A DNA stretch of 21,320 bases from positions 1-21,320 of IMG/VR virus record IMGVR_UViG_3300037264_001178; one strand, written 5' to 3'. Numbering within the stretch: position 1 is the first letter of the stretch; every line of letters begins with the position of its first letter. Both the position numbers and the translations under genes were made by a program. This stretch comes from a virus. Positions 14,104 to 21,320 of this stretch are shown piece by piece. A model generated the notes under the pieces. The model made no database searches and was not told the origin of the DNA. It saw only the letters and a program-made list of their open reading frames with translations.

Positions 14104-15801
14104 ATGGGCTTTTGGGACATGTCGAAAGTCGGCAAAGACGCTCGCGGTAACCTCAACGAGATGCCCAACTGGCTCAAACAGCAGGCACAGGACTGGTGGG
14201 GCCAACAAAACGAGCAGCGGCCAATCTCCAAGCAGTTGCAAGACTTCCAGATGCAGCAACTCATGGAGCGGTACGGCCAGGGGTTCGGCAGTCCTGATGC
14301 GCTCCGCGCTGCCGGCGGGGAGATCATGCCTGGGGTTGGGGAAGCCGTTGATCGACGCAACCAGCGAACGCAAGGCTTGCGAGACCAGGCCGGGCAGATT
14401 CCAACGGCGGGTGACACCACCAATCGGCTGAACAGCATCACGGATGAGTACGGGAACACGATCACCGGGGCATTCGATGACGCCGAAGGGGTCATCAACC
14501 GTGGCTACGGTGGCCTGTTGCAGAGGAATGAGCGGGCTGGTCGGGACATCACCGGGAACATCTCTGACTCCTACGGCGCCGCGCAGAAGAACGCGGAGGC
14601 GCTGACCGGCGAGGCCAGAGGAAACGTCGGCAACGTCTACGGCGGCATCGGGCGCAGTATCGACGACACTTATGGCGGCATAGGTCGAAACATCGACACG
14701 GCTTATACTGACGTTGATGCGACGACGGGGAAGGCTTTCGGAGAGAGCGAAGCCACCCTGAACCGGTTAAACCCGAACGGGGACTTCCGTGCAGCTCGAG
14801 TGGGGCGGTCCTTCGCCCCGGCGGCGGCGTCCACTGCGCTCCGGTTGCGTCGTGGCGGAATCAACCCGGACAGCCTGGAAGGCAGCGCGGCGCTGAACAA
14901 GGTGGAGAACCAGCGTTCGCGGGCGATGGACGACGCCTACGCCGATGAGAACCGCTACTTCGTCGGGGCGAAGAACGCTCTGACCCGCGACAAGCTCGGC
15001 CTGGACCGGAGTTCCAAACTTAGCCGGCTGTCCGACAAGACTGGTGCCGCTGAGCGTGGCTTGGGCCTGGACATCGGGACCAAAGAGCGCGGGCTGAACA
15101 CGGATGTAGGTCTGACCACCGACTGGCGGAATATGCAGGCGAAAATGGGCTTGCAGCAGGGGGCAGACTTCCGCGACGAGTTGCGCCGTGGATATGGTGA
15201 GGAAGCCGGCCTGACGCAGAACCAGATGGGCGCCAACCTCAGCAACATGAACACGGCGTTCGACCGGGGGACAGACTACTACAACCAGCGCCGGGGCGAT
15301 GCCATGACTGGCAGGAACATGGGGTTCCAGGACTTCGGTATGCAGGAGGGCCTTGCCAACCGTGGCAATGCGGACGACCTCACGGCGTTCGGCCTGAACC
15401 AGCAGCAGTTCGATCAGGGTGTCGGGCAGCGCGGCCGTGAACTCGGCTTCACCGGGGATCAGTTGAACCAGATGGGCGCCATGGGGAATCAGGCGTGGAA
15501 CCGGGGGATGCAAGCTGGGCAGATGGGCGGCCAGTATGCCGGCGATGCCACGCAAGGCTACGGCGGAACGCTCTCGCGTGAAGCGCAGAATGCCGGGTGG
15601 GGTAAGAAACTCTTGGGTGGAATAGCGCAGGCTGGATTGAGCCTCATTCCAGGAGTCGGTCCGTTCCTTGGTGCCGGCCTTGGCGCTGCGATGGGGGGCG
15701 GTGGTGGTGGCGGTCTTGGGCAGTCCATTGCCGGGTTTGGCAAGAAACTCCTTGGTGGGAACAATAGGAACCTAAGTTTTGTTGGTGGCGGGTGGGGGTG
15801 A
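14104..15801 (+). CDS. Probable internal / ejection virion protein
   Basis: This 565-aa protein starts at ATG 14104 after AAAAAAGGAG. Further upstream the frame is open, but it crosses the regulatory spacer. It is Gly/Asn/Gln/Arg-rich with repeated YGGIGR-S/N-ID segments (about residues 180-200) and many short helical, polar repeats. The last about 70 residues turn hydrophobic and Gly-rich (IAQAGLSLIPGVGPFLGAGLG, then eight glycines), like a membrane-inserting segment. No enzymatic motif is seen. Large low-complexity proteins after the tail tube in podoviruses are often ejection proteins that enter the cell ahead of DNA. This role is inferred from position and composition. The candidate promoter and dyads lie just upstream. 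Confidence 0.6.
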   Translation: MGFWDMSKVGKDARGNLNEMPNWLKQQAQDWWGQQNEQRPISKQLQDFQMQQLMERYGQGFGSPDALRAAGGEIMPGVGEAVDRRNQRTQGLRDQAGQIPTAGDTTNRLNSITDEYGNTITGAFDDAEGVINRGYGGLLQRNERAGRDITGNISDSYGAAQKNAEALTGEARGNVGNVYGGIGRSIDDTYGGIGRNIDTAYTDVDATTGKAFGESEATLNRLNPNGDFRAARVGRSFAPAAASTALRLRRGGINPDSLEGSAALNKVENQRSRAMDDAYADENRYFVGAKNALTRDKLGLDRSSKLSRLSDKTGAAERGLGLDIGTKERGLNTDVGLTTDWRNMQAKMGLQQGADFRDELRRGYGEEAGLTQNQMGANLSNMNTAFDRGTDYYNQRRGDAMTGRNMGFQDFGMQEGLANRGNADDLTAFGLNQQQFDQGVGQRGRELGFTGDQLNQMGAMGNQAWNRGMQAGQMGGQYAGDATQGYGGTLSREAQNAGWGKKLLGGIAQAGLSLIPGVGPFLGAGLGAAMGGGGGGGLGQSIAGFGKKLLGGNNRNLSFVGGGWG

Positions 15802-15808
15802 CGATAAG

Positions 15809-17212
15809 ATGCTGAACCCCATCCAACTCGCCTTCATGCGCCTCCAGCGAGCCAGGGCTATGGACGACCCGGAGGACCCTTACGGCGGCGGCGGTCTGAT
15901 GATCGACGACAACCAGTACATGGATCAAGAGGAGCAGAGTCCATACGCGGTCAACAACCTCCCATTCGGCCTGCCGGAGATCGGCGCCGATGACATGCAG
16001 CGGGCTCAGCAGCAGATGCAGGAGAACTTGCCTGTGCTCAACCAACGGCCTCCTGGTATCGGTGGCAGGTTGAAGGCGGCCATCCCGGACATGATAACGG
16101 GTGGACTGAACGCCGTAGCCACGCCGAACATCGCTATGGGCGGGCCGGTGGACATTGCCAGAGGCATTCTCTCCGGCCAGAACGCTGTGCGGGCGCGGCA
16201 GATTGATGATGAGCGGCGAGGGCAGGTCGCGCATGGGGAGCGGCGAAGAGATCTTCAGACTGAGGCAGAACTGGCGTTGCGGAAGCGGCAGATTGCGGCG
16301 GCTGACGCTCAGTTGGAACGTGCGAAACGTCCTCCAGCGCGCTACCTCAACCTTGGCGGTGGCGCATACCTTGACCAGCAAACCGGCAAGGTAATGAATG
16401 AGGCCGACATCCGGCGTGAACGGGCTCGCGAGGAACGGGCAGGGCGGGCTTCTCAACTGGGGCTGAAGCCAGGGACGCCGGAGTTCAACATCTTCGTCGA
16501 GGAGGGCAAGTTCCCAGAATGGTACGGGAAGCCGCCGGCCGTGAGCAGGGCCTCACAGAAGGCGATGGTGAAACTACCCGCTGTGACACCGGAGGATAAG
16601 GCGTTCCTGAAGAAGTACCATATCCAACCTCCAGAAGAGGGGCAGCCGACTGTTGAGATTCCAGAAACGGTCCACGCCAGGATCATTGCGGCGGAAGCAA
16701 CAGCAGGCAGAGCTAACTCCCAAGCTGTCCAGTGGGCACGACTTGAAAACGACAAAGACAAGGCCGCAGTGGCGCAAGGCGAGAAGGCAAAGAGTGAACT
16801 GAAGGAGATCGAGAAACAGGAATACGGCGACGGTACCGTTGCGAATCCTGGGTTACATCACCTCCGTAAAGCAGCGACCGACAGGATCGCAAAGGCGAGG
16901 CTCGATAAGGACGATAAAGACGATAAGGACGATAAAGAACTGACAGAGGCGGCAACGGAACTCAATTCTGTCAACACACGGCTTAGAATACAATTGCGAC
17001 GGAAGAGGGACCTTGGCGCTATCTCTCCAGAGGACTACCAGAAGTATGTACTCCAACTCCAGGAGTACACGCCGGTAAAAGTAGCCAAAGAAGAGGGTGA
17101 AGGGGCGTGGAATAGGATCAAGGGCGCACTCGGTTTGAAGGGCACTTCCAAAGGACCGGGCACTGCTCCAGCAGGGCGAACGCCGATTAAGGACTTCAGA
17201 GTACACAAATAG
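15809..17212 (+). CDS. Probable internal / ejection virion protein 2, coiled coil
   Basis: From ATG 15809 the product is 467 aa. GGGGGTGA lies about 9 nt upstream. A TTG 10 codons earlier would overlap the previous gene. The N-terminal 100 residues are Pro/Gln/Asp-rich (DDPEDPYGGGGLMIDDNQ). Residues about 130-210 and 280-410 are strongly helical and charged, including ERRRDLQTEAELALRKRQIA and a Lys/Asp tandem (DKDDKDDKDDKE). The C-terminus is basic (GTSKGPGTAPAGRTPIKDFR). There is no enzyme motif. The next gene starts 2 nt after its stop. Together with the gene before it, it may form an internal-protein set. Identity is tentative. Confidence 0.6.
   Translation: MLNPIQLAFMRLQRARAMDDPEDPYGGGGLMIDDNQYMDQEEQSPYAVNNLPFGLPEIGADDMQRAQQQMQENLPVLNQRPPGIGGRLKAAIPDMITGGLNAVATPNIAMGGPVDIARGILSGQNAVRARQIDDERRGQVAHGERRRDLQTEAELALRKRQIAAADAQLERAKRPPARYLNLGGGAYLDQQTGKVMNEADIRRERAREERAGRASQLGLKPGTPEFNIFVEEGKFPEWYGKPPAVSRASQKAMVKLPAVTPEDKAFLKKYHIQPPEEGQPTVEIPETVHARIIAAEATAGRANSQAVQWARLENDKDKAAVAQGEKAKSELKEIEKQEYGDGTVANPGLHHLRKAATDRIAKARLDKDDKDDKDDKELTEAATELNSVNTRLRIQLRRKRDLGAISPEDYQKYVLQLQEYTPVKVAKEEGEGAWNRIKGALGLKGTSKGPGTAPAGRTPIKDFRVHK
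16904..16939 (+). repeat. Four 9-nt tandem repeats (Asp-Lys-Asp)
   Basis: The units GATAAGGAC, GATAAAGAC, GATAAGGAC and GATAAAGAA encode a DKD-type repeat in the middle of a coiled-coil protein. The AAG/AAA alternation suggests an 18-nt unit duplicated once. It may be slippage-prone. Confidence 0.85.
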
Positions 17213-17214
17213 GT

Positions 17215-20200
17215 ATGGCAACAGCGGCATTCCAATTCGACGTTCGTGGGGCACGGAAGTCCGGGTACTCCAATCAGGAGATCCTCGACGAAATCCGCAG
17301 CGACTTCGATGTTGATGGAGCAAGGGCCGCCGGGTATTCAGACGATGAGATTCTGAGCGAAGTCGGTGTTCCTCTGACCAAGGGTGAAGCTGCGAGTGAA
17401 ATGGATCGGGCGCTTACGGTCAGGCCCATGGGGCCTCAGTCAGCAATCGCCAAGCCAAAGATAGCGGCTCCGTTCTATACCAGAGAGAAGCCGATCCACG
17501 GCACGGAACAAACCGGTTTACCCGGTGTGCCACAGCCACAGATGAATGTCGAGTACGACATCCGCGGCGAAGAACCAGGCGCCGTCATGATTCCAGGCAA
17601 GGGAGTTGTACGGCCGCCAGTGGCAGAGTTCCCACGAGTGCCTGTCCTCGATACTCTCATGCGGGCTGGCAATCAAGCTACGATGGGGGTTGTCGGCGGG
17701 ATGGGGACTGCTGCTCAAGTTCTCGGCCAGCAGTACAAAGGTGGATTGCGGCCCGATGCCGAACCGCTAGGGGACCTTCTGACTGGCATCGGCGAAGGCG
17801 TGAAAGAGTTCGCTAAACGCGGCACTGCTCCTACACGACAGGAACTCAGTTACGTACAGGATTCCTGGTTAAAGGACCCGACATTGCTGCTGGACCCGCA
17901 CTATGTCGTCAATCAAGTAGGCCAGGCCAGCGGCTCCATGTTGGCTTTCCTGGGGCCGTCAATCGCTCTCTTCGGTGCTCCCACAACATTCGGTTCCGCG
18001 ATTCGCACTGTGCTCGGTTCCTCTGGGTTGGAGTCGCTAGTCAACGCGGCCGAGGTTCACGACGCGGCAAAGAAAACCTATGGGGCCACTGACGAGGAAG
18101 CCGCAAAAGCATTCACCACTGCCCTAACCAGGGATCTGCCAGTAACAGCCTTGACAAACCTTGCTGGCTTGTTGAATCCGCTCATCAAGTCGAAGGTCGT
18201 CCGAATGGGCGCCGGCGCGATCAGCGAGCCGATACAGGAAGTAGCACAGGGGGTAAGCGGACGTACAGTTCTCAAGGAAAAGTTCGATCCTAACCTCTCG
18301 CTGAGTAAGGGTGCCGACGTAGAAGCCCTCGGCGGCCTCATCGGCGGTGTCATGGGCGGTCACATGGTCGGCGAGACAGCGCGTGAACCGAGTGCGGCTG
18401 AACAGGAGATGGCGAACCTCAAGTGGAGCGTTCGCGAGGGCAGAGGTTCGCTACAGGATCTGGCAAAGCGCCGGATGGAATTGCTTCGGCAACAGGAACA
18501 GGTGGGAACAGGTCGGCCCCGGCAGGAACCGACAGGAACCGATACTATCCGACAGGAACCGATAGAGACGCCAGGGTCACAAGTAGGGACACAAGCACAG
18601 TTCGCTGAGACGATGGAGCCAGAAATCGAGACGCCAGGGCCACAAGTACGGCCGCCAACCCAGTTTGACGAGACAGGAGGGTACAATGCTCCGCAGGACA
18701 TCGAAGGGATGGGTGGTGGTCAGCCACAGCGGGAAGAGGCTATCGCGCCCGGCGACCAAGAAAGCGGCGGTCAACCGGCTGAGGCAGGTGGAGTACTTCA
18801 AGAACCGGAAGTAGGGTCACCGTGGCGCCGGCTGATGAACGCGGTCAAGGGCGCACTCGCCAAAGGGGAGTCCTTCAACAACCCTAAGTTCGACGCGCTG
18901 GCTGAACAGCAGCTCGGCGGGTCCAGAGCAGAAGGCACCTTCAAAATGAAGGAAGCCTACGACGCCCTCGAAGCTGCGGTCAATGAGGCGTTGGATACAC
19001 CGGAGGGCAAGACCGGAGTAACGCTTGGTGAAGCGATGCTGAGTCGCTCCGAGGACCCATCGCGGGATGCGGATTGGGCGCTCCGTGGCCTGCGTGAACT
19101 CGTCACCAGGCTTCCAACCCAGAATATCCGGTCAGCCGAACAGGAAGGACTTCAGCAGTTCTCTACCCCGCCCACCTTGGCGTGGCTGGCGAACATGGCT
19201 CTGAACCCACGGAAGGATGATGTTGTTCTGGAGCCATCGGCAGGTACTGGGTCACTGGTCACCATGTTGCGCCGCATGGTCAAGAAGGTGATGGTCAACG
19301 AGATCGACCCTCACCGGCAAGCACTCCTGAAGGAGCAGGGCTACGAGAACATCACCGATGCTGATGCGGAGTTTCTGAATGGGACTCTCGAAGCGAAGGG
19401 AGTGACTGAGCGACCAACTGCCATCGTGATGAATCCGCCATTCTCATCGACTGGTGGCAGGGTTGCCAAGAATGCCAACAAGTTCGGCTACTCCCATGTA
19501 ATGTCGGCACTTCAACGACTCGCTCCTGGAGGCCGCTTGGTCGCCATTCTCGGAGAAGGTGCCACTCCGACAGCGCCGACGGCCAGAGCATTTTGGGGCA
19601 ATGTGAAGGATGCGTATACGCTCCGCGCCAACATCGGAATCAGCGGACGGGAGTATACTAAGTACGGAACGACGTTCGGGAACCGGCTCATTGTGATCGA
19701 CAAGACCGGTCCGACGCAAGCACAACCGCTGACAGGTGACTTCGAGAACATCGAGGAGGCATGGAATGCAATCCAACGCATCGCCGACGATAGGCCATCC
19801 ATCGGTCAGCCGGGCGGCGACCTCATCGCAGATGGAGTGGATCAACAGCCTGGACTTCCAGAAACTCAACAGCCTGACCGACAGCCTGATGGAGGTCTAC
19901 GACCAGGTGGAGAACGAGGACCGGAAGGAGGAGATAGCGGACAGCCTGGGCCTGGAGAGCGCGGAGGGCGCGATAGGCTACGTGGCGAAGGCGCTGGAAC
20001 AAGAACCGAAGAAGGCCCTCAACAAGCTCCTGCGTCAGATGCCACAGTTCAACCTCCGCGACCTCAGCCAGAACCCACCGGAAAAGGTGATCGAGGCCCT
20101 GCTGATGATAGCGGCAAGCGAAGGCTAACACCGCCGACCGAACAAGAGATTGAACAGGCGCTGGACGCTGACATCAAGCAGCGGTCAGACGATGCAATGA

Positions 20201-21320
20201 CCCGCCTGCGGAATAAGCTCCGCAAGTCTGGCGCTTCATATGCTCCAAGCGTTCTTGGGTTCGAGCCGGGGGAACTCTCGGATGCCGAAATCAAGGACCT
20301 CTGGCCGGATCTTGTAGAAGCCTCAGCCGGACTCATGCGTGGCCGTAAAGCCAGCGAGTGGCGGGCGGCCATGATAGGTGAGTTCGGCGAAGGGATACGG
20401 AATCATCTCAATGAGTTGTTCGAGTCCACCCACGATCACTTGGAGGAACGGCGCCGGGCTGTTGTAGCCCAACTGGCAGAACCTCCACAACCAGAGCCAC
20501 AAGACCAAAAGCCTGAAGAAGGCGGCGTTGATATTGAGGCCAAAGAACAGACGGAATCAGAAGAGGATGAAGAAGGGTCCAACTTCGCCGTCTATCAACC
20601 AGCCGTTGCCGGGCCGCCGCATCCAGGACGTCTTGTAGAGACAAAAGTGATGGCGTCGGTGGAAGCGCCAACCGTGACATACGCTCCGAATCTGCCAGCG
20701 ACGATCATCAGCGAAGGCAGATTGTCTGCGGCTCAGCTTGAAACCGTGGCACGCGCTGGCATGATGCACGAGCAATTCGACGCAAACGGTCAACGGCTTG
20801 GGTATCTGATCGGTGACGGGACTGGTGTCGGTAAGGGGCGCGAGATTGCGTCCATCATCCTTGACAACCACAGAAATGGCCGGAAGCGGGCAGTCTGGGT
20901 ATCGGCTGGTAAAGACTTGATTTCTGATGCTCGACGGGATTTCGTCGGAATTGGAGCAATGAGGGTAGAGGCCGGTGAGGTCAAAGCGTCAGATATTGGA
21001 GAGTTACAGCGTGTGAACAAGTGGCCCGCAGGAGCCAAGATCCCCATAAAGGATGGTGTCATCTTCACCACCTTCGATACGCTCAAGATGGCGGAAACCA
21101 AGGAGGGTGGCAGAACCAGAGTGGAGCAAATCGCCGAGTGGCTCGGCCAAGATGGCGTCATCGTATTTGACGAGATTCATAAGGCGAAGAACTTCTTGGC
21201 GGCAGAGAAGGGTGCCGAGGGGACACAAATGGGTGCAGCCGTTGTAGCTATCCAGGAGAAACTTCCCAAGGCCCGCATAGTCTATGCTTCCGCTACATTT
21301 GCCAGTGAGGTCCGCCATCT
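17215..21320 (+). CDS. Polyvalent DarB-like protein: methyltransferase + helicase (3' end outside window)
   Basis: This frame is open for 1368 codons and leaves the window without a stop. ATG 17215 is 2 nt after the previous stop, implying coupling. Domains in order: two repeats FDVRGARKSGYSNQEILDEI (8-27) and FDVDGARAAGYSDDEILSEV (31-50), typical of phage-delivered megaproteins; a Gly/Ala/hydrophobic region (about 230-390); low-complexity linker 1 (about 430-535); a DNA methyltransferase core with EPSAGTG (673-679) and NPPF (740-743), consistent with N6-adenine or N4-cytosine methylation; linker 2 (about 850-975); then the start of a strawberry-notch-type SF2 helicase with GDGTGVGKGR (1200-1209), DEIH (1319-1322) and SAT (1359-1361). 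P1 DarB and related polyvalent proteins combine such domains and protect incoming DNA from restriction. Antirestriction here is inferred from architecture. Both linkers carry small genes in the +1 frame. Confidence 0.85.
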   Translation, partial: MATAAFQFDVRGARKSGYSNQEILDEIRSDFDVDGARAAGYSDDEILSEVGVPLTKGEAASEMDRALTVRPMGPQSAIAKPKIAAPFYTREKPIHGTEQTGLPGVPQPQMNVEYDIRGEEPGAVMIPGKGVVRPPVAEFPRVPVLDTLMRAGNQATMGVVGGMGTAAQVLGQQYKGGLRPDAEPLGDLLTGIGEGVKEFAKRGTAPTRQELSYVQDSWLKDPTLLLDPHYVVNQVGQASGSMLAFLGPSIALFGAPTTFGSAIRTVLGSSGLESLVNAAEVHDAAKKTYGATDEEAAKAFTTALTRDLPVTALTNLAGLLNPLIKSKVVRMGAGAISEPIQEVAQGVSGRTVLKEKFDPNLSLSKGADVEALGGLIGGVMGGHMVGETAREPSAAEQEMANLKWSVREGRGSLQDLAKRRMELLRQQEQVGTGRPRQEPTGTDTIRQEPIETPGSQVGTQAQFAETMEPEIETPGPQVRPPTQFDETGGYNAPQDIEGMGGGQPQREEAIAPGDQESGGQPAEAGGVLQEPEVGSPWRRLMNAVKGALAKGESFNNPKFDALAEQQLGGSRAEGTFKMKEAYDALEAAVNEALDTPEGKTGVTLGEAMLSRSEDPSRDADWALRGLRELVTRLPTQNIRSAEQEGLQQFSTPPTLAWLANMALNPRKDDVVLEPSAGTGSLVTMLRRMVKKVMVNEIDPHRQALLKEQGYENITDADAEFLNGTLEAKGVTERPTAIVMNPPFSSTGGRVAKNANKFGYSHVMSALQRLAPGGRLVAILGEGATPTAPTARAFWGNVKDAYTLRANIGISGREYTKYGTTFGNRLIVIDKTGPTQAQPLTGDFENIEEAWNAIQRIADDRPSIGQPGGDLIADGVDQQPGLPETQQPDRQPDGGLRPGGERGPEGGDSGQPGPGERGGRDRLRGEGAGTRTEEGPQQAPASDATVQPPRPQPEPTGKGDRGPADDSGKRRLTPPTEQEIEQALDADIKQRSDDAMTRLRNKLRKSGASYAPSVLGFEPGELSDAEIKDLWPDLVEASAGLMRGRKASEWRAAMIGEFGEGIRNHLNELFESTHDHLEERRRAVVAQLAEPPQPEPQDQKPEEGGVDIEAKEQTESEEDEEGSNFAVYQPAVAGPPHPGRLVETKVMASVEAPTVTYAPNLPATIISEGRLSAAQLETVARAGMMHEQFDANGQRLGYLIGDGTGVGKGREIASIILDNHRNGRKRAVWVSAGKDLISDARRDFVGIGAMRVEAGEVKASDIGELQRVNKWPAGAKIPIKDGVIFTTFDTLKMAETKEGGRTRVEQIAEWLGQDGVIVFDEIHKAKNFLAAEKGAEGTQMGAAVVAIQEKLPKARIVYASATFASEVRH
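18562..18675 (+). repeat. Two imperfect 51-nt repeats, period 63, in linker 1
   Basis: The segments 18562-18612 and 18625-18675 both encode an IETPG-S/P-QV...QF..ET unit. GACAGGAACCGATA also recurs just upstream (about 18529 and 18550). The repeats lie immediately before the SD of the embedded 42-aa gene and show that this linker grows by duplication. Confidence 0.7.
18686..18814 (+). CDS. Embedded small gene in +1 frame of linker 1, 42 aa
   Basis: ATG 18686 has AGGAGG at 18675-18680, an ideal 5-nt spacing. The product begins MLRRTSKGWVVVSHSGKRL and ends RLRQVEYFKNRK. It is basic and looks like a three-strand plus helix miniprotein. The GWxVxS-x-GK-x(n)-A-x(2)-RLRQVEYFK pattern matches short free-standing phage proteins of unknown function, as I recall. 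By hand count 38 of 42 sense codons end in G or C, while the giant frame over the same bases has 20 of 42 and encodes Gly/Gln/Pro/Glu-rich linker. The giant frame has no stop here. Both reading frames therefore appear to be used. Translation would start internally on the giant mRNA. Function is unknown. Confidence 0.75.
   Translation: MLRRTSKGWVVVSHSGKRLSRPATKKAAVNRLRQVEYFKNRK
19766..20128 (+). CDS. Embedded gene in +1 frame of linker 2, up to 120 aa
   Basis: ATG 19766 has GAGGAGG at 19753-19759, 6 nt upstream, giving 120 aa. ATG 19832 (98 aa) is the alternative, without an SD. From 19832 the protein reads like a genuine folded acidic helical protein: MEWINSLDFQKLNSL, then LMEVYDQVENEDRKEEIADSLG, AIGYVAKALEQEPKKALNKLL, MPQFNLRDL and EKVIEALLMIAASEG. 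By hand count 85 of 98 sense codons end in G or C. The giant frame over the same bases has only 29 of 98, and its product is a Pro/Gly/Gln/Arg-rich linker between methyltransferase and helicase. The estimated net charge is about -9. No family is recognised. A partner of the giant protein or an independent inhibitor is possible. Confidence 0.75.
   Translation: MQSNASPTIGHPSVSRAATSSQMEWINSLDFQKLNSLTDSLMEVYDQVENEDRKEEIADSLGLESAEGAIGYVAKALEQEPKKALNKLLRQMPQFNLRDLSQNPPEKVIEALLMIAASEG

Noticed and set aside
12712-15555. Several minus-strand open frames of 150-262 codons behind the tail and internal-protein genes
   Set aside because: All lie fully inside confident + strand genes. Their products are Arg/Pro/His-rich and lack domain-like patterns.
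18347-18565. A 72-aa +1-frame open frame in linker 1 just before the embedded 42-aa gene
   Set aside because: It has no SD, is Arg/Trp/Asn-rich with repeats, and looks like the shadow of the duplicated linker.
21004-21318. Minus-strand open frame at the right edge
   Set aside because: It is antisense to conserved helicase motifs and has no independent support.
1-21320. tRNA genes, CRISPR arrays, insertion sequences, integrase or attachment sites
   Set aside because: No cloverleaf, regularly spaced repeat, transposase or integrase motif was seen by eye. A tRNA scan was not possible here.

Overview
The window reads as the virion-morphogenesis region of a tailed bacteriophage, most likely a short-tailed (podovirus-like) phage of a bacterium. 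All credible genes lie on the + strand. They are packed tightly, with 1-4 nt stop/start overlaps (TGATG, GTGA, TAATG) and frequent Shine-Dalgarno (SD) sequences, and they follow the usual order: terminase, portal, scaffold, major capsid protein, head-tail genes, internal or ejection proteins. No integrase, repressor, tRNA, rRNA, CRISPR array or insertion sequence was seen. The host cannot be named from the sequence.

Left part (1-4231): a putative small terminase gene overlaps the large terminase by 140 nt. The large terminase is split. Its ATPase half (545-1327) and its nuclease half (2713-3645) are separate genes, with four small genes between them: a proline-rich repeat protein, a signal-peptide protein and two small proteins of 62 and 57 aa. 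Two small genes follow the nuclease half.

Middle (4231-11957): portal, a small protein, a scaffold-like protein, an SU10-type (DUF5309) major capsid protein, a stem-loop, a 138-aa protein, a GT-A type glycosyltransferase, a 52-aa protein, a head-tail adaptor candidate that probably starts at CTG, and a GT-B type glycosyltransferase. The two glycosyltransferases sit among virion genes, so glycosylation of the particle or of a host target is plausible.

Right part (11923-21320): a large nozzle/tail protein, then a 108-bp AT-richer spacer with a candidate promoter and two related 21-nt dyads exactly 42 bp apart. Next come two probable internal/ejection proteins and the 5' 4.1 kb of a giant gene still open at the window edge. 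That gene encodes two N-terminal GYS repeats, a Gly/Ala-rich hydrophobic region, a DNA methyltransferase core and the start of a strawberry-notch-type SF2 helicase. This is the plan of phage polyvalent, DarB-like antirestriction proteins delivered with the DNA.

The most unusual observation is in the two low-complexity interdomain linkers of the giant gene. Each holds a convincing small gene in the +1 frame (18686-18814, 42 aa; 19766-20128, 120 aa). Each has a strong SD and high G+C at third codon positions, while the giant frame stays open through both. This looks like small phage genes embedded in, or overprinted on, the linkers of a polyvalent protein. Together with the split terminase it is the best candidate here for something undescribed.

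No stretch longer than about 110 bp lacks a gene.
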